Source of the DNA: Crithidia fasciculata
Taxonomy: Eukaryota; Euglenozoa; Kinetoplastea; Trypanosomatida; Trypanosomatidae
Length of the DNA stretch: 64,000 nucleotides
Direction: 5' to 3'
Assembly (NCBI GenBank): GCA_000331325.2
Contig: CM003423.1
Location: 558,001 to 622,000, forward strand
The notes below the pieces were generated by a model that made no database searches, was not told where the DNA came from, and saw only the letters and a program-made list of their open reading frames with translations. Below, piece by piece: positions 20,201 to 28,315 of this stretch. Numbering within the stretch: position 1 is the stretch's first letter; the number at the start of each line of letters is the position of its first letter. Both the position numbers and the translations under genes were made by a program.

Positions 20201-20993
20201 CCAGCCAACGCCTGCTGCTGCTGCTGCTACTGAGGACGATGACGCTGCTGCGACAGAGGCAGAGCTGCCCGAGGAAACGGAGCACACCGCCGCCCCTGAT
20301 GCAGTGGCTGAGGAAGAGGAGGAGGAGGAAAAGAAGGCAGCAGCATTGGCCGCAGCACCACCACCACCCGCAGATATAGCAGTCGCTGAGCCTCACACGC
20401 CGTCAACGCACACGCCAGATGTGGAGTTCGGGCTCGGGGAGCGGGAGGACGCACCGGCTGCATCTCCGGCGGTGGCCGATGATGATGACGGTGATGATGA
20501 CGCACCCCACGCCAAAGCAATGCACGCAGAGGAGGAGGAGCAGCAGTCAGCGCAGGCGGTTGAAGAAGACGACGCACCCACCGCAGCCGCCGCGGCTCTT
20601 GTCAACGATGTCGACGCCCCGTTCAGCAGAGAGCACCGCCCCGCCCCCCTCCGCTTAAGCCACATGGACTACTACTCCGGCATGACAGATCAAAGCACTG
20701 GTGGGATGGCCCCCACGGAGGAGCTCTCGCAGCTGCAAGCGGACCTTGATGCGCCGCCAATGTTTCACCGCAGCACAGCCAATTTAGCCGCTGCTGCTGC
20801 TGCCGCTCCGGCTCCTGCATCCAAGAGCAGGACGAGCGGCGTGCCGGCGTGGGCCACGGACGAGACCCATCACCGTCGCCTTGATGGCGCTGTCATCGCA
20901 ACCGACGAAGATGGGGAGGATATCAGCCACCTCAACACCACCACCACGACGCACGGAATGAGAACGATGATGGCGCGATGGATGCCCCGATGA
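14250..20993 (+). CDS. Giant low-complexity protein, main frame (probably continues in the next frame)
   Basis: The frame gives 2247 residues from the ATG at 14250. Residues 1-100 are less biased (an M-F-F-N-T-D start with many Tyr/Asn). After that Ser/Ala/Pro/Gln-rich disorder prevails, including a poly-Gln run near residue 1006. A more ordered block lies at about residues 465-610 (15640-16080), with alternating hydrophobic strands and two Cys. From about residue 1330 to 2110 the chain is extremely Ala/Glu/Pro-rich and acidic. The frame ends with an unlikely Met/Arg-rich tail. The overlapping frame at 20978 carries a conserved-looking C-terminal domain, so this and the next entry are probably one gene of about 2600 residues. 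A cytoskeletal or attachment-zone role is inferred from that domain alone. Confidence 0.7.
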   Translation: MFFNTDAANAFYLRPNSNPVYDINEDLYNASAQRRREDAPATLRDMGMDRYQRNGDFAFTQHQQQQQQPRSSYTFANAADELREAEEKANFLYQPPPPARPPYGAATRPTPHTASSASLTASSGVDLLYFTRNRSSAPVMPTTSTWSQASYLPRASRPSSASSASMGGRLPSASVGGGAAGNGSVYHPQQASRSTRLPATAGEHAPTSAMPSSLTSPSHRGFLQRPSSAPTSHTSPHAVVANSSNGIATNASAAAAAAAAHAVFLPVASRPVLYNSFSQNPRPGVPLAPSSTVQQQQQQHSSHFEAQQQQRRRTSDGRGSGSVSLSGGGMRFGVADAPSRPAIPPPATNTRRRLSQEVRERYLNGMPQIMEEDEEGGNVLAASAPCASKQPRPSVQDAALSCSAHLSGAAADAECAPHASLGSNAVVECWEDAAAASRLEPLDVAEAYTASPSLPAGLREGENTAGAVVVQGEAESPNVTWWTVDVTLTYLTGHYASAADEAAAMLAAATTQSPADLRVVRSVQCRAPVLPADASLLEAWTLTQSFLRCVALTSLEGTAVARVPAVPQAYYYFDTDFQQYVQLCAETLPLASPLMRIVMVAASSDSEEIDGGPDAAAEWWTAQGKAAASTEQPFQQNSPRQQHQAMTRSAGQNSLPPGRQHSHQQQQQQQWATNGDVPRQPSREASGPPRRRRLPFDTDTETSSPVPAPHTRYAETLYTSSTAHPQLPPQPLMIEREEIGEGEEDEGSFEDDGTAAAAAYDYTGMRAEEALDGGNVVEEEDAAAAYAGFDGDGGLYDPRAQHTTPGWDFADTADRDAAAAAAFAWEQQLRSSYPAAGRLQRFRYRPSAPPVRRSSAPYRGEAALRTAAPLRPRSAMQALLLNSHSGGAAPWDAMNGSAGGGLVPRPSPPASQPYPHPPPRQAPPTHPKRPAQQYFDDPLLQRSTASSVQPAFPSSSLLHMGLADSLASRGASQTSVLTPTPPRSSPPPHLAYRPTAHPYFDDSPSSQQQQQQQQQQQHGGGSFTALASASQPQPQRHASSSTTAAQQDALDALLRRSAAAMKQKAAGAYPYADNNVNAEKSMPQETEQALPQPQQQQTVMQQKPSALAVPVRSPSPPPPLPTTATTAAAAAPVAADESHTREGVAEGMYFAVEEAEQVASLAEDTAAMEAAMAMAITTADHQCAVRAGAAPSPLSEVPPQHQDAAEHTASTPAVHVHATLAPHPLPTTPPLSIDRSEGETASASRAEPVVQVVRDSAHTTASLAGSDAEHTDGHPLAPSAASHLMSPRPYGSNITDAAAQASATHNISMDGYASNRDEFTPPQVNVSDMVEGDPHCIATESRVDDGVAVDAEERDAGDAADDELLAALAVDGEDEQTDADLDIMLESRVNPRFTPSVAVAAEKQSSPANGPTPCAAEAENKSDANSVGGGGDVAPAARATTPPLVEVDAPQPLRAGVVVPPVAVTETPSAEVAVTESELRRAEEAEKAEGQVVDEEDEGTAAPLVATPSFTPEESRGDEEGKETVEEATAPAVDPVEAPAAASSEASPEPLLAVEEEKAEAEAPAKEEAVAVPPPNNDDEKQEAEEDQLNTVDASADASSLPNDGGADDTVATPAEEPTAAEADATEGEADAPVEAAAATSSPPPPADVAEEETAPTQPDADAAAATHDTVEPAAVEGDEAQEAEEEAPVPEAVLSLEDKEEHEEEQQEVVEAEIDVPLLHAAADLSVPAPQPAPAATDEVNEGAEPAVESAPASVEVAAADSHHLMMDIAVVEASVACSEDGASAAGSAGGSGHAYKISVLTADSEPAAAHEEKEETDEKAAPAAAAAAAATETEEGAKDEAAAPLDDVPAEVVIVVAPTAEVVTIPAAEAATTTAASTQSHSATASPPLTLVGNLNDESEHESTLYAHEGEEERTSLLGTETISHPGDTFADTAMPTDTQEERSTHYTTEEPPAAEAAGSVPPSTLEMEEDGEEAATMALADQPTPAAAAATEDDDAAATEAELPEETEHTAAPDAVAEEEEEEEKKAAALAAAPPPPADIAVAEPHTPSTHTPDVEFGLGEREDAPAASPAVADDDDGDDDAPHAKAMHAEEEEQQSAQAVEEDDAPTAAAAALVNDVDAPFSREHRPAPLRLSHMDYYSGMTDQSTGGMAPTEELSQLQADLDAPPMFHRSTANLAAAAAAAPAPASKSRTSGVPAWATDETHHRRLDGAVIATDEDGEDISHLNTTTTTHGMRTMMARWMPR

Positions 20994-22096
20994 ACGCATT
21001 TCGCGACTCGCTGTCCATCACCCACACCCCGACGCTGACGCGGCGCGGGGAGGAGGACGAGGGTGCAGAGGACACGTCAGTTGCCGGCACGACAAGCACC
21101 GGAGACGTTGTTGACATGCTCGTCCACGTCGGCGGCTCCTACACGAGTGTCTCGTCGGAACGAGTGAGCGCTGCGATGAGCTCTAAAGCCCGCAACGAGG
21201 CCGCCATGGCGATGCCGGGCAGCGACGCCACGAAGGGGGCAGCAGTCCCAACGAAGGTGGCCGCGCCGCCAGTGCGAGGGAAGCCCGCCAACGTGGAGAA
21301 CTTTACGCACACGGTGCAGGTCGGTGGTCCGGCCGGGCGAGCTGGCAGCGACCCCACGCTTTCCCCCAACAACGGTCCCGTAGAACCGGAGCTCTCCCCG
21401 ACGCAGACCCCCGTCACCGCCACCGCAGACTGGGGCCACGGCTTTACCAACATGCAGGACACCGACGCGCCGTTCCCTGCCGCTGGTGCTGCTGCTGCTG
21501 CTACTGCTGCGGCTCCGGCACACACCGGCGCGGACTCGGACGACGATGAGATGGTGTCCACCCAGCAGCACCTGCCTCTGCAGCCGTCACCACCGCCGCC
21601 ACCAGCAGCCTCTGCCTCAGCGGCAGCGTCGTCCATCAACGACGTGGATGATGCCCCTGCGCCGGTGAGCGAGAGCTCGCAGTCCCCTGCCGTTGCCCTC
21701 GAGGAGGGAGCGATGCGCAAGACGATGGTGCTGCTTGGCTTTCCCGGCTCTGCCTGGGAGTACATCATGAACAACCACTACGAGCCGATGCATGAGGCCT
21801 TCATCACGGACGCGTCGGACGCCGGTGGGGTGCCGACCTCTGCCATTCAAGACGTACGCTACAGCCGCGGCAGCCTCATGGTGGACCTGTACGTGCTGCA
21901 CACGGCGGTAATTGGCGAGCAGGAGATGCGGGACCAAATGTGCGGCTACCCCTATCCCCGTCTCTGGGCTCTCTACGAGGAGAAGAAGCGAGAGCGGAAG
22001 AAGATGCTGCACGGCGAAGGCGGTGGCATCCTCCGTGGACCCCGGCAGACGACGCTTTCCGCGCAGGAAGAGTGGAACTGGATGCCAAAGGCGTAG
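20978..22096 (+). CDS. C-terminal part of the giant gene, FAZ-like terminal domain
   Basis: This 372-codon frame overlaps the previous one by 16 bases and has no own splice-acceptor layout upstream, so it is more likely the true C-terminus of the same gene. Reading back, this frame is sensible to about 20935 (His/Asp/Asn-rich), placing the frame change near an ACC/CCA triplet run. Residues about 245-335 (21713-21980) form a compact domain. It has F-P-G-S-A-W-E, a helix, A-F-I-T-D-A, then a strand pair ending L-M-V-D-L-Y-V-L-H. This pattern (W near the start, F-x-x-D in the middle, V-x-x-x-V-x-H at the end) resembles the conserved domain of trypanosomatid flagellar attachment zone proteins. 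The end is Lys/Arg-rich. Whether the shift is biological or a sequence error is open. Confidence 0.65.
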   Translation: MDAPMNAFRDSLSITHTPTLTRRGEEDEGAEDTSVAGTTSTGDVVDMLVHVGGSYTSVSSERVSAAMSSKARNEAAMAMPGSDATKGAAVPTKVAAPPVRGKPANVENFTHTVQVGGPAGRAGSDPTLSPNNGPVEPELSPTQTPVTATADWGHGFTNMQDTDAPFPAAGAAAAATAAAPAHTGADSDDDEMVSTQQHLPLQPSPPPPPAASASAAASSINDVDDAPAPVSESSQSPAVALEEGAMRKTMVLLGFPGSAWEYIMNNHYEPMHEAFITDASDAGGVPTSAIQDVRYSRGSLMVDLYVLHTAVIGEQEMRDQMCGYPYPRLWALYEEKKRERKKMLHGEGGGILRGPRQTTLSAQEEWNWMPKA

Positions 22097-24226
22097 GACG
22101 GCTCTCGCTCATTTCGTAGTGGGTTTTTGCGTCTGTGTTGAGAATCCCTTTCTTTTCAGTTTTTTGTTTTTCCTTTGCCATTGTCGTCTCCTCCTCCTTC
22201 TCTCTTACTCTGTTAGGTGTTCTGTGTGTGTTATGCACCGTGTGGCATAGCGGTAACTGGCCGTCGTTTCCCTCGTTCTCTCCTTTTTCTACTCTTCTTC
22301 AATGTGGAAATAATTGTCTCACCTGGTTGTCCCTTCGTGGTGCAGAACGATTATTTTGTTTTGTCCCATTTCAACCCCTACCCATTTTAAACGTTTTCTT
22401 GAGAAATGAGGCATGACGCGGAGGTGTACTGCACGCTTCTGGTCCCCTTGTCTCGCCTCTCTCTCTCTCTCTCTTCGCCGCGCCATTGTTTGAGAGTCTT
22501 TACAACCAGTTTTTTTCCTCCTGAATATATCTAGAATGCCAATCGGTGCATTGCTTCTCTTTTTTTTTTTCTCTCTCTTTTGTTCGTCCGCTAGCGGTCA
22601 ACACACAGACGACAGGAGGAGGAACAGTACCCACACAAACAGAGGCGGAGCGCATCCACCAGACAAAAAAAAAAGGAAAGATTACGTGCGAGAGCGAATA
22701 AAGAGAGAGATACATACAACTATTCTTATCTTCTTCTTTGCCTGCACGTCTTTCTCTCCTTCCGCCACCTGCACACTCCTTAGACCAAAAAATGAAGAAT
22801 GGTATGTGTTTCGCGTTACTTGGGATAGCTATCTCATTCCTGGACTGCGCTCTTCTCTCTTCTTTTTTATTTTCTCTGTGTTGGGCGTAAACTACCGCTA
22901 GCTGGATAGCGCGATGTTTCCTTTGTATCATGTTTCTGGCTCGGCGGCTTATACAACGTGGCGGCGTCGGTCAACCTTTTTTCCTTTTTGTTTTCGATTG
23001 GGATTGCCGTCACGCACCGCGCGAATCGTCCTTTTTTTTTCTATATATTTGATGCGTGAGCGACTATAAATATTAACATCACTATTCGTGTTTACACCAG
23101 ACCAACTTGCTGGTAGCGGCTCAATTATCGCTTTTTTCTTTTTCCCTTCTCGCTTCGACCGGTCACCTCCTCTCATCTTTCCGTTTTTGTTTTTATTTAT
23201 ATACCCTCTGTCTTTTTATATATATATTTGTGAATGTGTCGACGCGTATCGGAGTGCGCGGCATGGAGGCTGTTCGAGCCTCGTTCCCCTTCCGCGTTTC
23301 ATCCGTGACCTTCTTTAACGCCGTTCTGTTTTTGTTTTTCTCCTCCAGGGCCTGTCGTTACTTGACAGCGTTATGTTTGTGCCTGTGTGCTTTTGTGTGT
23401 GAGAGAATGGGTTCGATGCGCTCCTGATATGGTGTGAGTCTTTTCCCCTTTCTCCTGTCTCTTCGGTGCCCGTTTATGTGTCCTCTTTCTCTCAATGGGG
23501 GATCAACGAACACCAAAGCACGTGGGGTTTAGGCGGGCCACCACAAAACATGTCTTGTAGATTCAAATTTTTTTATTTCCTCTTTTTTCAGTTTGACCCG
23601 TTTGACGATGCACATAGTGGTACGCGTTGAGAGCGGAAAAGAATAATTAAAAAAAAATGATCCCAATGAGAATCAAAGTGCTTTCTTTCTGCTTCACTTC
23701 TTCTGTGAAAGGAGCGGAATGGTGACATTGTCATTGTGCTGGCTTTGTGGCGCCAACGTTAACGGCAGCGCTGCACGGTAATTTTTTTTTTTGAGACTTG
23801 TCAAGAGAAGCTCTCTCCGTTTTTTTCTCCCAGTGCGCGATGTTCTGCGGTGGGGATGAAAAAGGAGAATGAAAGAGAGAGAAAGGAAGTTGCTGCTTTC
23901 GACGTTGTGGGAGCGCTGCGTTTCGAAGCAATCTCGGTGGCTTCCTCCTCGTACGCTTTAAAAAGCTGCGCAAGCCTCTTTCACGGTTTCACCCTACTTT
24001 CTGCGGTGCATCGTGCGTGCGTTTGTCATACACACGAGCTGGCATATGGTCAACGTTTACTCTCTCCTTTTTTGTTTCCCCTCTTTTTTTCTCTTCTCTT
24101 GCTTCACTCTCTCCTTCACTCACTCTCAGTGCGACTGGTTTCAGAGTGCTTTCGTTTCAAGTTTCTCCACCTCTCTTTCCGCCCTTTTTTTAAGCTTGCG
24201 TGCTTCCGTCGATTCGCTTCTACGCG
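22097..24226 (+). other. Intergenic spacer, 2.1 kb
   Basis: T/C-rich spacer with a CT repeat (22457-22476), T runs (22560-22571), an AT-repeat patch (23217-23230) and A/T homopolymers. No conserved ORF or RNA gene was recognised. Confidence 0.55.
24150..24194 (+). promoter_or_regulatory. Polypyrimidine tract and AG trans-splice acceptor
   Basis: A CT-rich tract ends with a T run and TTAAG at 24190-24194, 32 bases before the ATG at 24227. This supports that start. Confidence 0.55.
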
Positions 24227-27200
24227 ATGCAGCCCTCCCCTCACAGCTCCGGAGGCCGACACACGGCCACTGCGGATGCCTTGCCGCTTCTCCACGCAGC
24301 AGCAGCAGCAGCGGCAGCCACCACTACAGCAGCGACCTCCGCCCCACCCGCCCCTCCTCTCGCCCTCGCAGCGGCGAGCTCCTACCGCGGCTACAAGGCA
24401 GGCCCACGTGCGGCGAGCGCAAAGCCGGGCGTCGGCGCACTGCACTCGACCACGCGACCAGCACCAGACTGGGCAAGGCCTTTGGCTGCGTTAGAGAGAC
24501 AAAAAGAGTCGGCTCGGCTGGCGTACACGCCCTTTACTGTGGCGGCGGCGGACGTGGTGGCGGCACGGCGGGCGGAGTTCGTGGCGCGCTACGGCACGCC
24601 GTTGCTGCGGTTGGATGACAGAGATGGCACGACGAGTGGGCGAAGCGACGGATGGACGCGGCAACCGCAGCAACCACCGCTGCAGGTACTGCCGCCGCTG
24701 CCGACGGAGTGCGGAGCAGAGCCGCACGCTGCACGAGCGGCCAGCGGGGAAGGGATGCAGCAGCCAGAGAATACTGCGCCGGCGGCGGTGGCGGCGGTGC
24801 GTGAGCCGCTGAACCACTCTGCGGTGCTGTCAGACATCTCTCTCTCCTCTCCTCCCTCCTCCTCTCCATCCTTCAACGCGACGGCACTGCCAGAGGCGGC
24901 AGCACGTCGCCACGCGGCTCCGGTGACGCCGCCGCAGACGACAGCGATCGTGGCGGCTGCTGTGGCTGCGGGGCGGCCGCAGTTAGCGCCACTGCGTCCC
25001 TGCGCATCTGCCGCAACGTTGTCGACGCAGCGGACCAGCAGCGCGCGTGGCACTTCGCGGCGTGTCTCGCAGTCGGCGAGCCACCGCAACCAGCACAACA
25101 ACGCCTCTTCTCCCATTTCACACGAAGGAGCGCCGGTGGAGGGTAATGAAGACATCATCGCACAGCACTACCGCCACCTCAACCACCTCCTCCAGGGCTA
25201 CCACAGCGATGATCGCGCTGCCGATGAGTTGCGGGAGGGAGGAACAGGCTCGTGGATGTTCGAGAACGCTGGTGGTGGTGGTGGTGGTGGACGACAGCAT
25301 CGCGGATCTTCCGCGAGTGCACGGCTGCGCAGCAACGCCGGCGCCGCCACCACACGGATTTCACCCGTGGCTCAACCTGCCTTGACGCTCACACCCTCCA
25401 CGTCATCCGCAGCCTCGGCGCGGGCCGTCTCGACAGACCTCTTTCGCCAAGCAGCCGCACAGCAGCGCCGTTTTACGCCGCGCACCACACACGCCACCAA
25501 GGCGGAGGTCTCGCGCTTCCAGCGTCACCTGCAGCGTTACTTTGACCGCCAGTTTAGCGGCCTGCTGCACTACGAGGAGGTGGAGCGGGCACAGCTGCGG
25601 ACAGACGCGTTTCGTGCCTTGAGCACGCTGCTCAGCATGCACGAGCGCTTCTGCACGTATGTGGAGCTGCGGGCACGGCAGGCGGCGGCGCTGGCGGTGC
25701 TGCAGGCTGAGGAGGCTGAACTGAAGGCCGTGTTTGATCAGGCAACGGCGTGCGACGTCTTGCCAGTGGCAGCAGACTCGGCGAGGCGCACCGGCGATGA
25801 CTCTCTTGACGGCAAAGACGCTCTCAGTGGATCAGAGGCGGAGGCGGAGAGTGAGCACGACGACGACGACGTGTACACTGAGCTGGTCGAAGGCGTCGGC
25901 ACAGCAATCAAAGCACGTGCACTCCTCGGTGTCTTTGAGGAGCTCACCATGGGCCGCGCCGATGTGCGAGCGCTGACGGCTGACCTGCTGGAGAAGTTCG
26001 AGCTCTTGGCGCCGCCGCTTTTCTTTGATGTGCTGGACAGCAGCGCGACGACACACACACGCGTACCACCGGCCCTCGAACCCTTTGAGGAGCTTTGGCT
26101 TGTTGAGGCTGACGCAGAAGAGGCTGTGGCTGCGCTGCAGGAGCCCTTCGAGTTGTTGGTGCCGACAGCGAAGGAGCGCAGCACACCGACTGCTGAGGAT
26201 GGCGGTGCATCCGTGGAGGAGGTCGCAGACGCGCATGAGGAGCCCGACGCAGTAGAGGAAGAAAAGGAGGTATTTGAGGAGCTTGTCGCTCCTCCAGCCA
26301 CCCCTGAAGCTGCAGTCCGCACCGATGTACACAACCCCGCACCGTTTGACGTGCTGGTGGTGTCTGACGCGACGTGTGCAGAGGTGGCGGCGTGGCCACT
26401 TCTCTTCGAAGAGCTGCATGACACTGATGCCAGCCGCACGGCGACGGCGGCGGCGGTGGCGGCGATGCAGGAAGTGTTCGAGGCCCTCTCACTGCTGCGC
26501 TGCTTCGACGAACTTGCTGTCGACCCCGACGTTGAGTTGGCGATGCCGCCGCCGCTGGTCAACCTGGAGGAGCTCGCAGAGGACGCGGCGACGGAGGAGG
26601 CTGTGTCGCGTCTCCAAGAGGTGTACGAGGAGCTCCTGCTCCCGCCCCCGACGCCAGAGCCGTCAGAGCCCGACGCAGTGGACAGCCCGGGCGACGCGTA
26701 TGCTGTCCTGTTGGCAGACCCCTTTGAAGACTTGGAGGCGAGTGTGGGGACCGCGGCCAAGGTGCCGTCGCCGTCCGAGCCCTTCGAGGAGCTGCAGGCG
26801 AGTCCGTCGACCAAAGCGGAGGTGGCAGCGATGCACGAGGGCTTCGAGGAGCTGCTGCTTACGCGTCCGTTCGAAGCGCTTGTTGAAGATAGCACCACCG
26901 CGGATGCTGTCCCGCCGCCGCTGGAGCCCTTCGAAGAGTTGGTGGAGATGGACACAGCGGGAGATCGGTACGCCGAGGTGGATGCCGGACTGCGTCGCGA
27001 AATCTTTGAGGAGCTCTGCGTTCCCGCAGAAGCAGCAGTGGAGGAGCCGGAAGAGCTGCCAGCGGTCATCGAGGAGGTTCTCTCGCCTGAGCCGCTGCCT
27101 GACGTCTTTGTGGAGCTCGTCGTGCGAGCGGGAACGCACACGAAACTCAGCGACCCCGCCGAGCCGTTCGAGGAGCTTCTGCGAGACGAGGACACAGAGG

Positions 27201-28315
27201 ACGACGTCGCGGAGCTTCTAGAGGCATTTGAAGGGCTGGTGGTGCCGCCCCTGCCCTCGCCGCGTGCGACAGCCTCGGAGGAAGCACTGGGCAGCGACGT
27301 CGACGGGCTTCTCTTGGAGGGCAACGAGGAGGAAACAGAAGGGTCGGAATTTTCCCTCACGGCCTACCGCGTCGGCGCACCGATGGTCTGCACGGATGAG
27401 AAGGGCAGCGTGCGGCACGTCACGTGCGCCTTCACCGATCTCACGCTCGATGCCTTCGCCAGCACCGCGCTCGGGGACGTCTTCGCCGAAGCGTGCGGTG
27501 TGCGGCGGCCCGTCATCTTTGCGTGTCGTCAACACGTTGACGGGGTAGAGTGGTGTGCACACCTTCTCACCGCCGGGGCCGCCGTGCGGGAGTGCGTGGT
27601 CGCGGATGTGTGTGCGGTGCTGGAGTGTCCTGCGGTGCGGGTGCGCAACGTGACGCTGGTGGCCACAGCAGGCGAGACGGAGGCGGCGAGTAGCAGCGAG
27701 GCGTCGCATGCGGCTGTGGGGCTGTCGGTCAGCTTCGACCTCGTGCACGAGACGGTCTTCGCCCTCTACCCGCACGACGACGTGCAGTACCTCATTTCAG
27801 AGTGCACCTTCCCCTTTCTCCATCAGTGGCGCCGCAGCCACGCCGCGCTGCTCATGATGGAAAGCCTCGTGCAGACACCGACAGCTGCAGCGGCATCTGT
27901 GCAGCCTTCAGCAAGCGAGGGCGGTGCGGCGGCAGCCCACGCCCGCGGCGCCGCGATCCCGCTCTGGGCCTACACGACCGAGCCTGCACGCCTGGTGCGG
28001 AAGTCCACAGCGAAGCTGCCGTCTGCTCGTTTGTCCTTCTCGCCTGGCTTCCGCTCTGATGCGTCCAGTCTCCTCATCACTGGCGTGGCGGATGCGGACG
28101 GCGCTGACTCGGTGGTGGTGGCGACACCGCATGCAGTGCCTACACCGCCGCCAACAGACGAGCAAGTCATTAATATTCTCGCTGGCGCGCACACCGGCCT
28201 CGTGTCTCCGGCGTCCGTCGTGACGGACAAGACGAGCGGCTCAGAGGAGAAGGAGGATGCGGCGGAGACGCCACGACCGCCGGCGAAGCGCAAGGGCTTC
28301 TTCTCACGCAAGTAG
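24227..28315 (+). CDS. Large acidic protein with F-E-E-L repeats and FAZ-like C-terminal domain
   Basis: This protein has 1362 residues. Residues 1-415 are Ala/Ser/Arg-rich and probably disordered. Residues about 420-500 form a helical region with R-F-Q-R-H-L-Q-R-Y-F and Glu/Ala-rich helices. From about 545 to 1005 about 20 degenerate repeats of roughly 18-26 residues appear. Each has a hydrophobic residue then F-E-E-L or a variant (F-D-V-L, F-E-A-L, F-E-G-L), followed by an acidic stretch. After an acidic linker, residues about 1055-1200 form an ordered domain with V-E-W-C near its centre, V-x-x-D-V and then L-S-V-S-F-D-L-V-H. This echoes the terminal domain of the neighbouring giant gene and attachment-zone proteins. 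The tail is short and basic. Function is unknown; a cytoskeletal scaffold is an inference from the domain and repeats. Confidence 0.75.
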   Translation: MQPSPHSSGGRHTATADALPLLHAAAAAAAATTTAATSAPPAPPLALAAASSYRGYKAGPRAASAKPGVGALHSTTRPAPDWARPLAALERQKESARLAYTPFTVAAADVVAARRAEFVARYGTPLLRLDDRDGTTSGRSDGWTRQPQQPPLQVLPPLPTECGAEPHAARAASGEGMQQPENTAPAAVAAVREPLNHSAVLSDISLSSPPSSSPSFNATALPEAAARRHAAPVTPPQTTAIVAAAVAAGRPQLAPLRPCASAATLSTQRTSSARGTSRRVSQSASHRNQHNNASSPISHEGAPVEGNEDIIAQHYRHLNHLLQGYHSDDRAADELREGGTGSWMFENAGGGGGGGRQHRGSSASARLRSNAGAATTRISPVAQPALTLTPSTSSAASARAVSTDLFRQAAAQQRRFTPRTTHATKAEVSRFQRHLQRYFDRQFSGLLHYEEVERAQLRTDAFRALSTLLSMHERFCTYVELRARQAAALAVLQAEEAELKAVFDQATACDVLPVAADSARRTGDDSLDGKDALSGSEAEAESEHDDDDVYTELVEGVGTAIKARALLGVFEELTMGRADVRALTADLLEKFELLAPPLFFDVLDSSATTHTRVPPALEPFEELWLVEADAEEAVAALQEPFELLVPTAKERSTPTAEDGGASVEEVADAHEEPDAVEEEKEVFEELVAPPATPEAAVRTDVHNPAPFDVLVVSDATCAEVAAWPLLFEELHDTDASRTATAAAVAAMQEVFEALSLLRCFDELAVDPDVELAMPPPLVNLEELAEDAATEEAVSRLQEVYEELLLPPPTPEPSEPDAVDSPGDAYAVLLADPFEDLEASVGTAAKVPSPSEPFEELQASPSTKAEVAAMHEGFEELLLTRPFEALVEDSTTADAVPPPLEPFEELVEMDTAGDRYAEVDAGLRREIFEELCVPAEAAVEEPEELPAVIEEVLSPEPLPDVFVELVVRAGTHTKLSDPAEPFEELLRDEDTEDDVAELLEAFEGLVVPPLPSPRATASEEALGSDVDGLLLEGNEEETEGSEFSLTAYRVGAPMVCTDEKGSVRHVTCAFTDLTLDAFASTALGDVFAEACGVRRPVIFACRQHVDGVEWCAHLLTAGAAVRECVVADVCAVLECPAVRVRNVTLVATAGETEAASSSEASHAAVGLSVSFDLVHETVFALYPHDDVQYLISECTFPFLHQWRRSHAALLMMESLVQTPTAAAASVQPSASEGGAAAAHARGAAIPLWAYTTEPARLVRKSTAKLPSARLSFSPGFRSDASSLLITGVADADGADSVVVATPHAVPTPPPTDEQVINILAGAHTGLVSPASVVTDKTSGSEEKEDAAETPRPPAKRKGFFSRK

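Noticed and set aside
18215-20396. Long minus-strand open frames opposite the giant 14250 gene
   Set aside because: They are Ser/Arg-rich shadows of Ala/Glu codon runs with no conserved motif.
25738-27360. Long minus-strand open frame of 540 codons opposite the F-E-E-L repeat gene
   Set aside because: It is Ser-rich mirror coding of a GC3-biased acidic gene with no domain, and the plus frame spans it fully.
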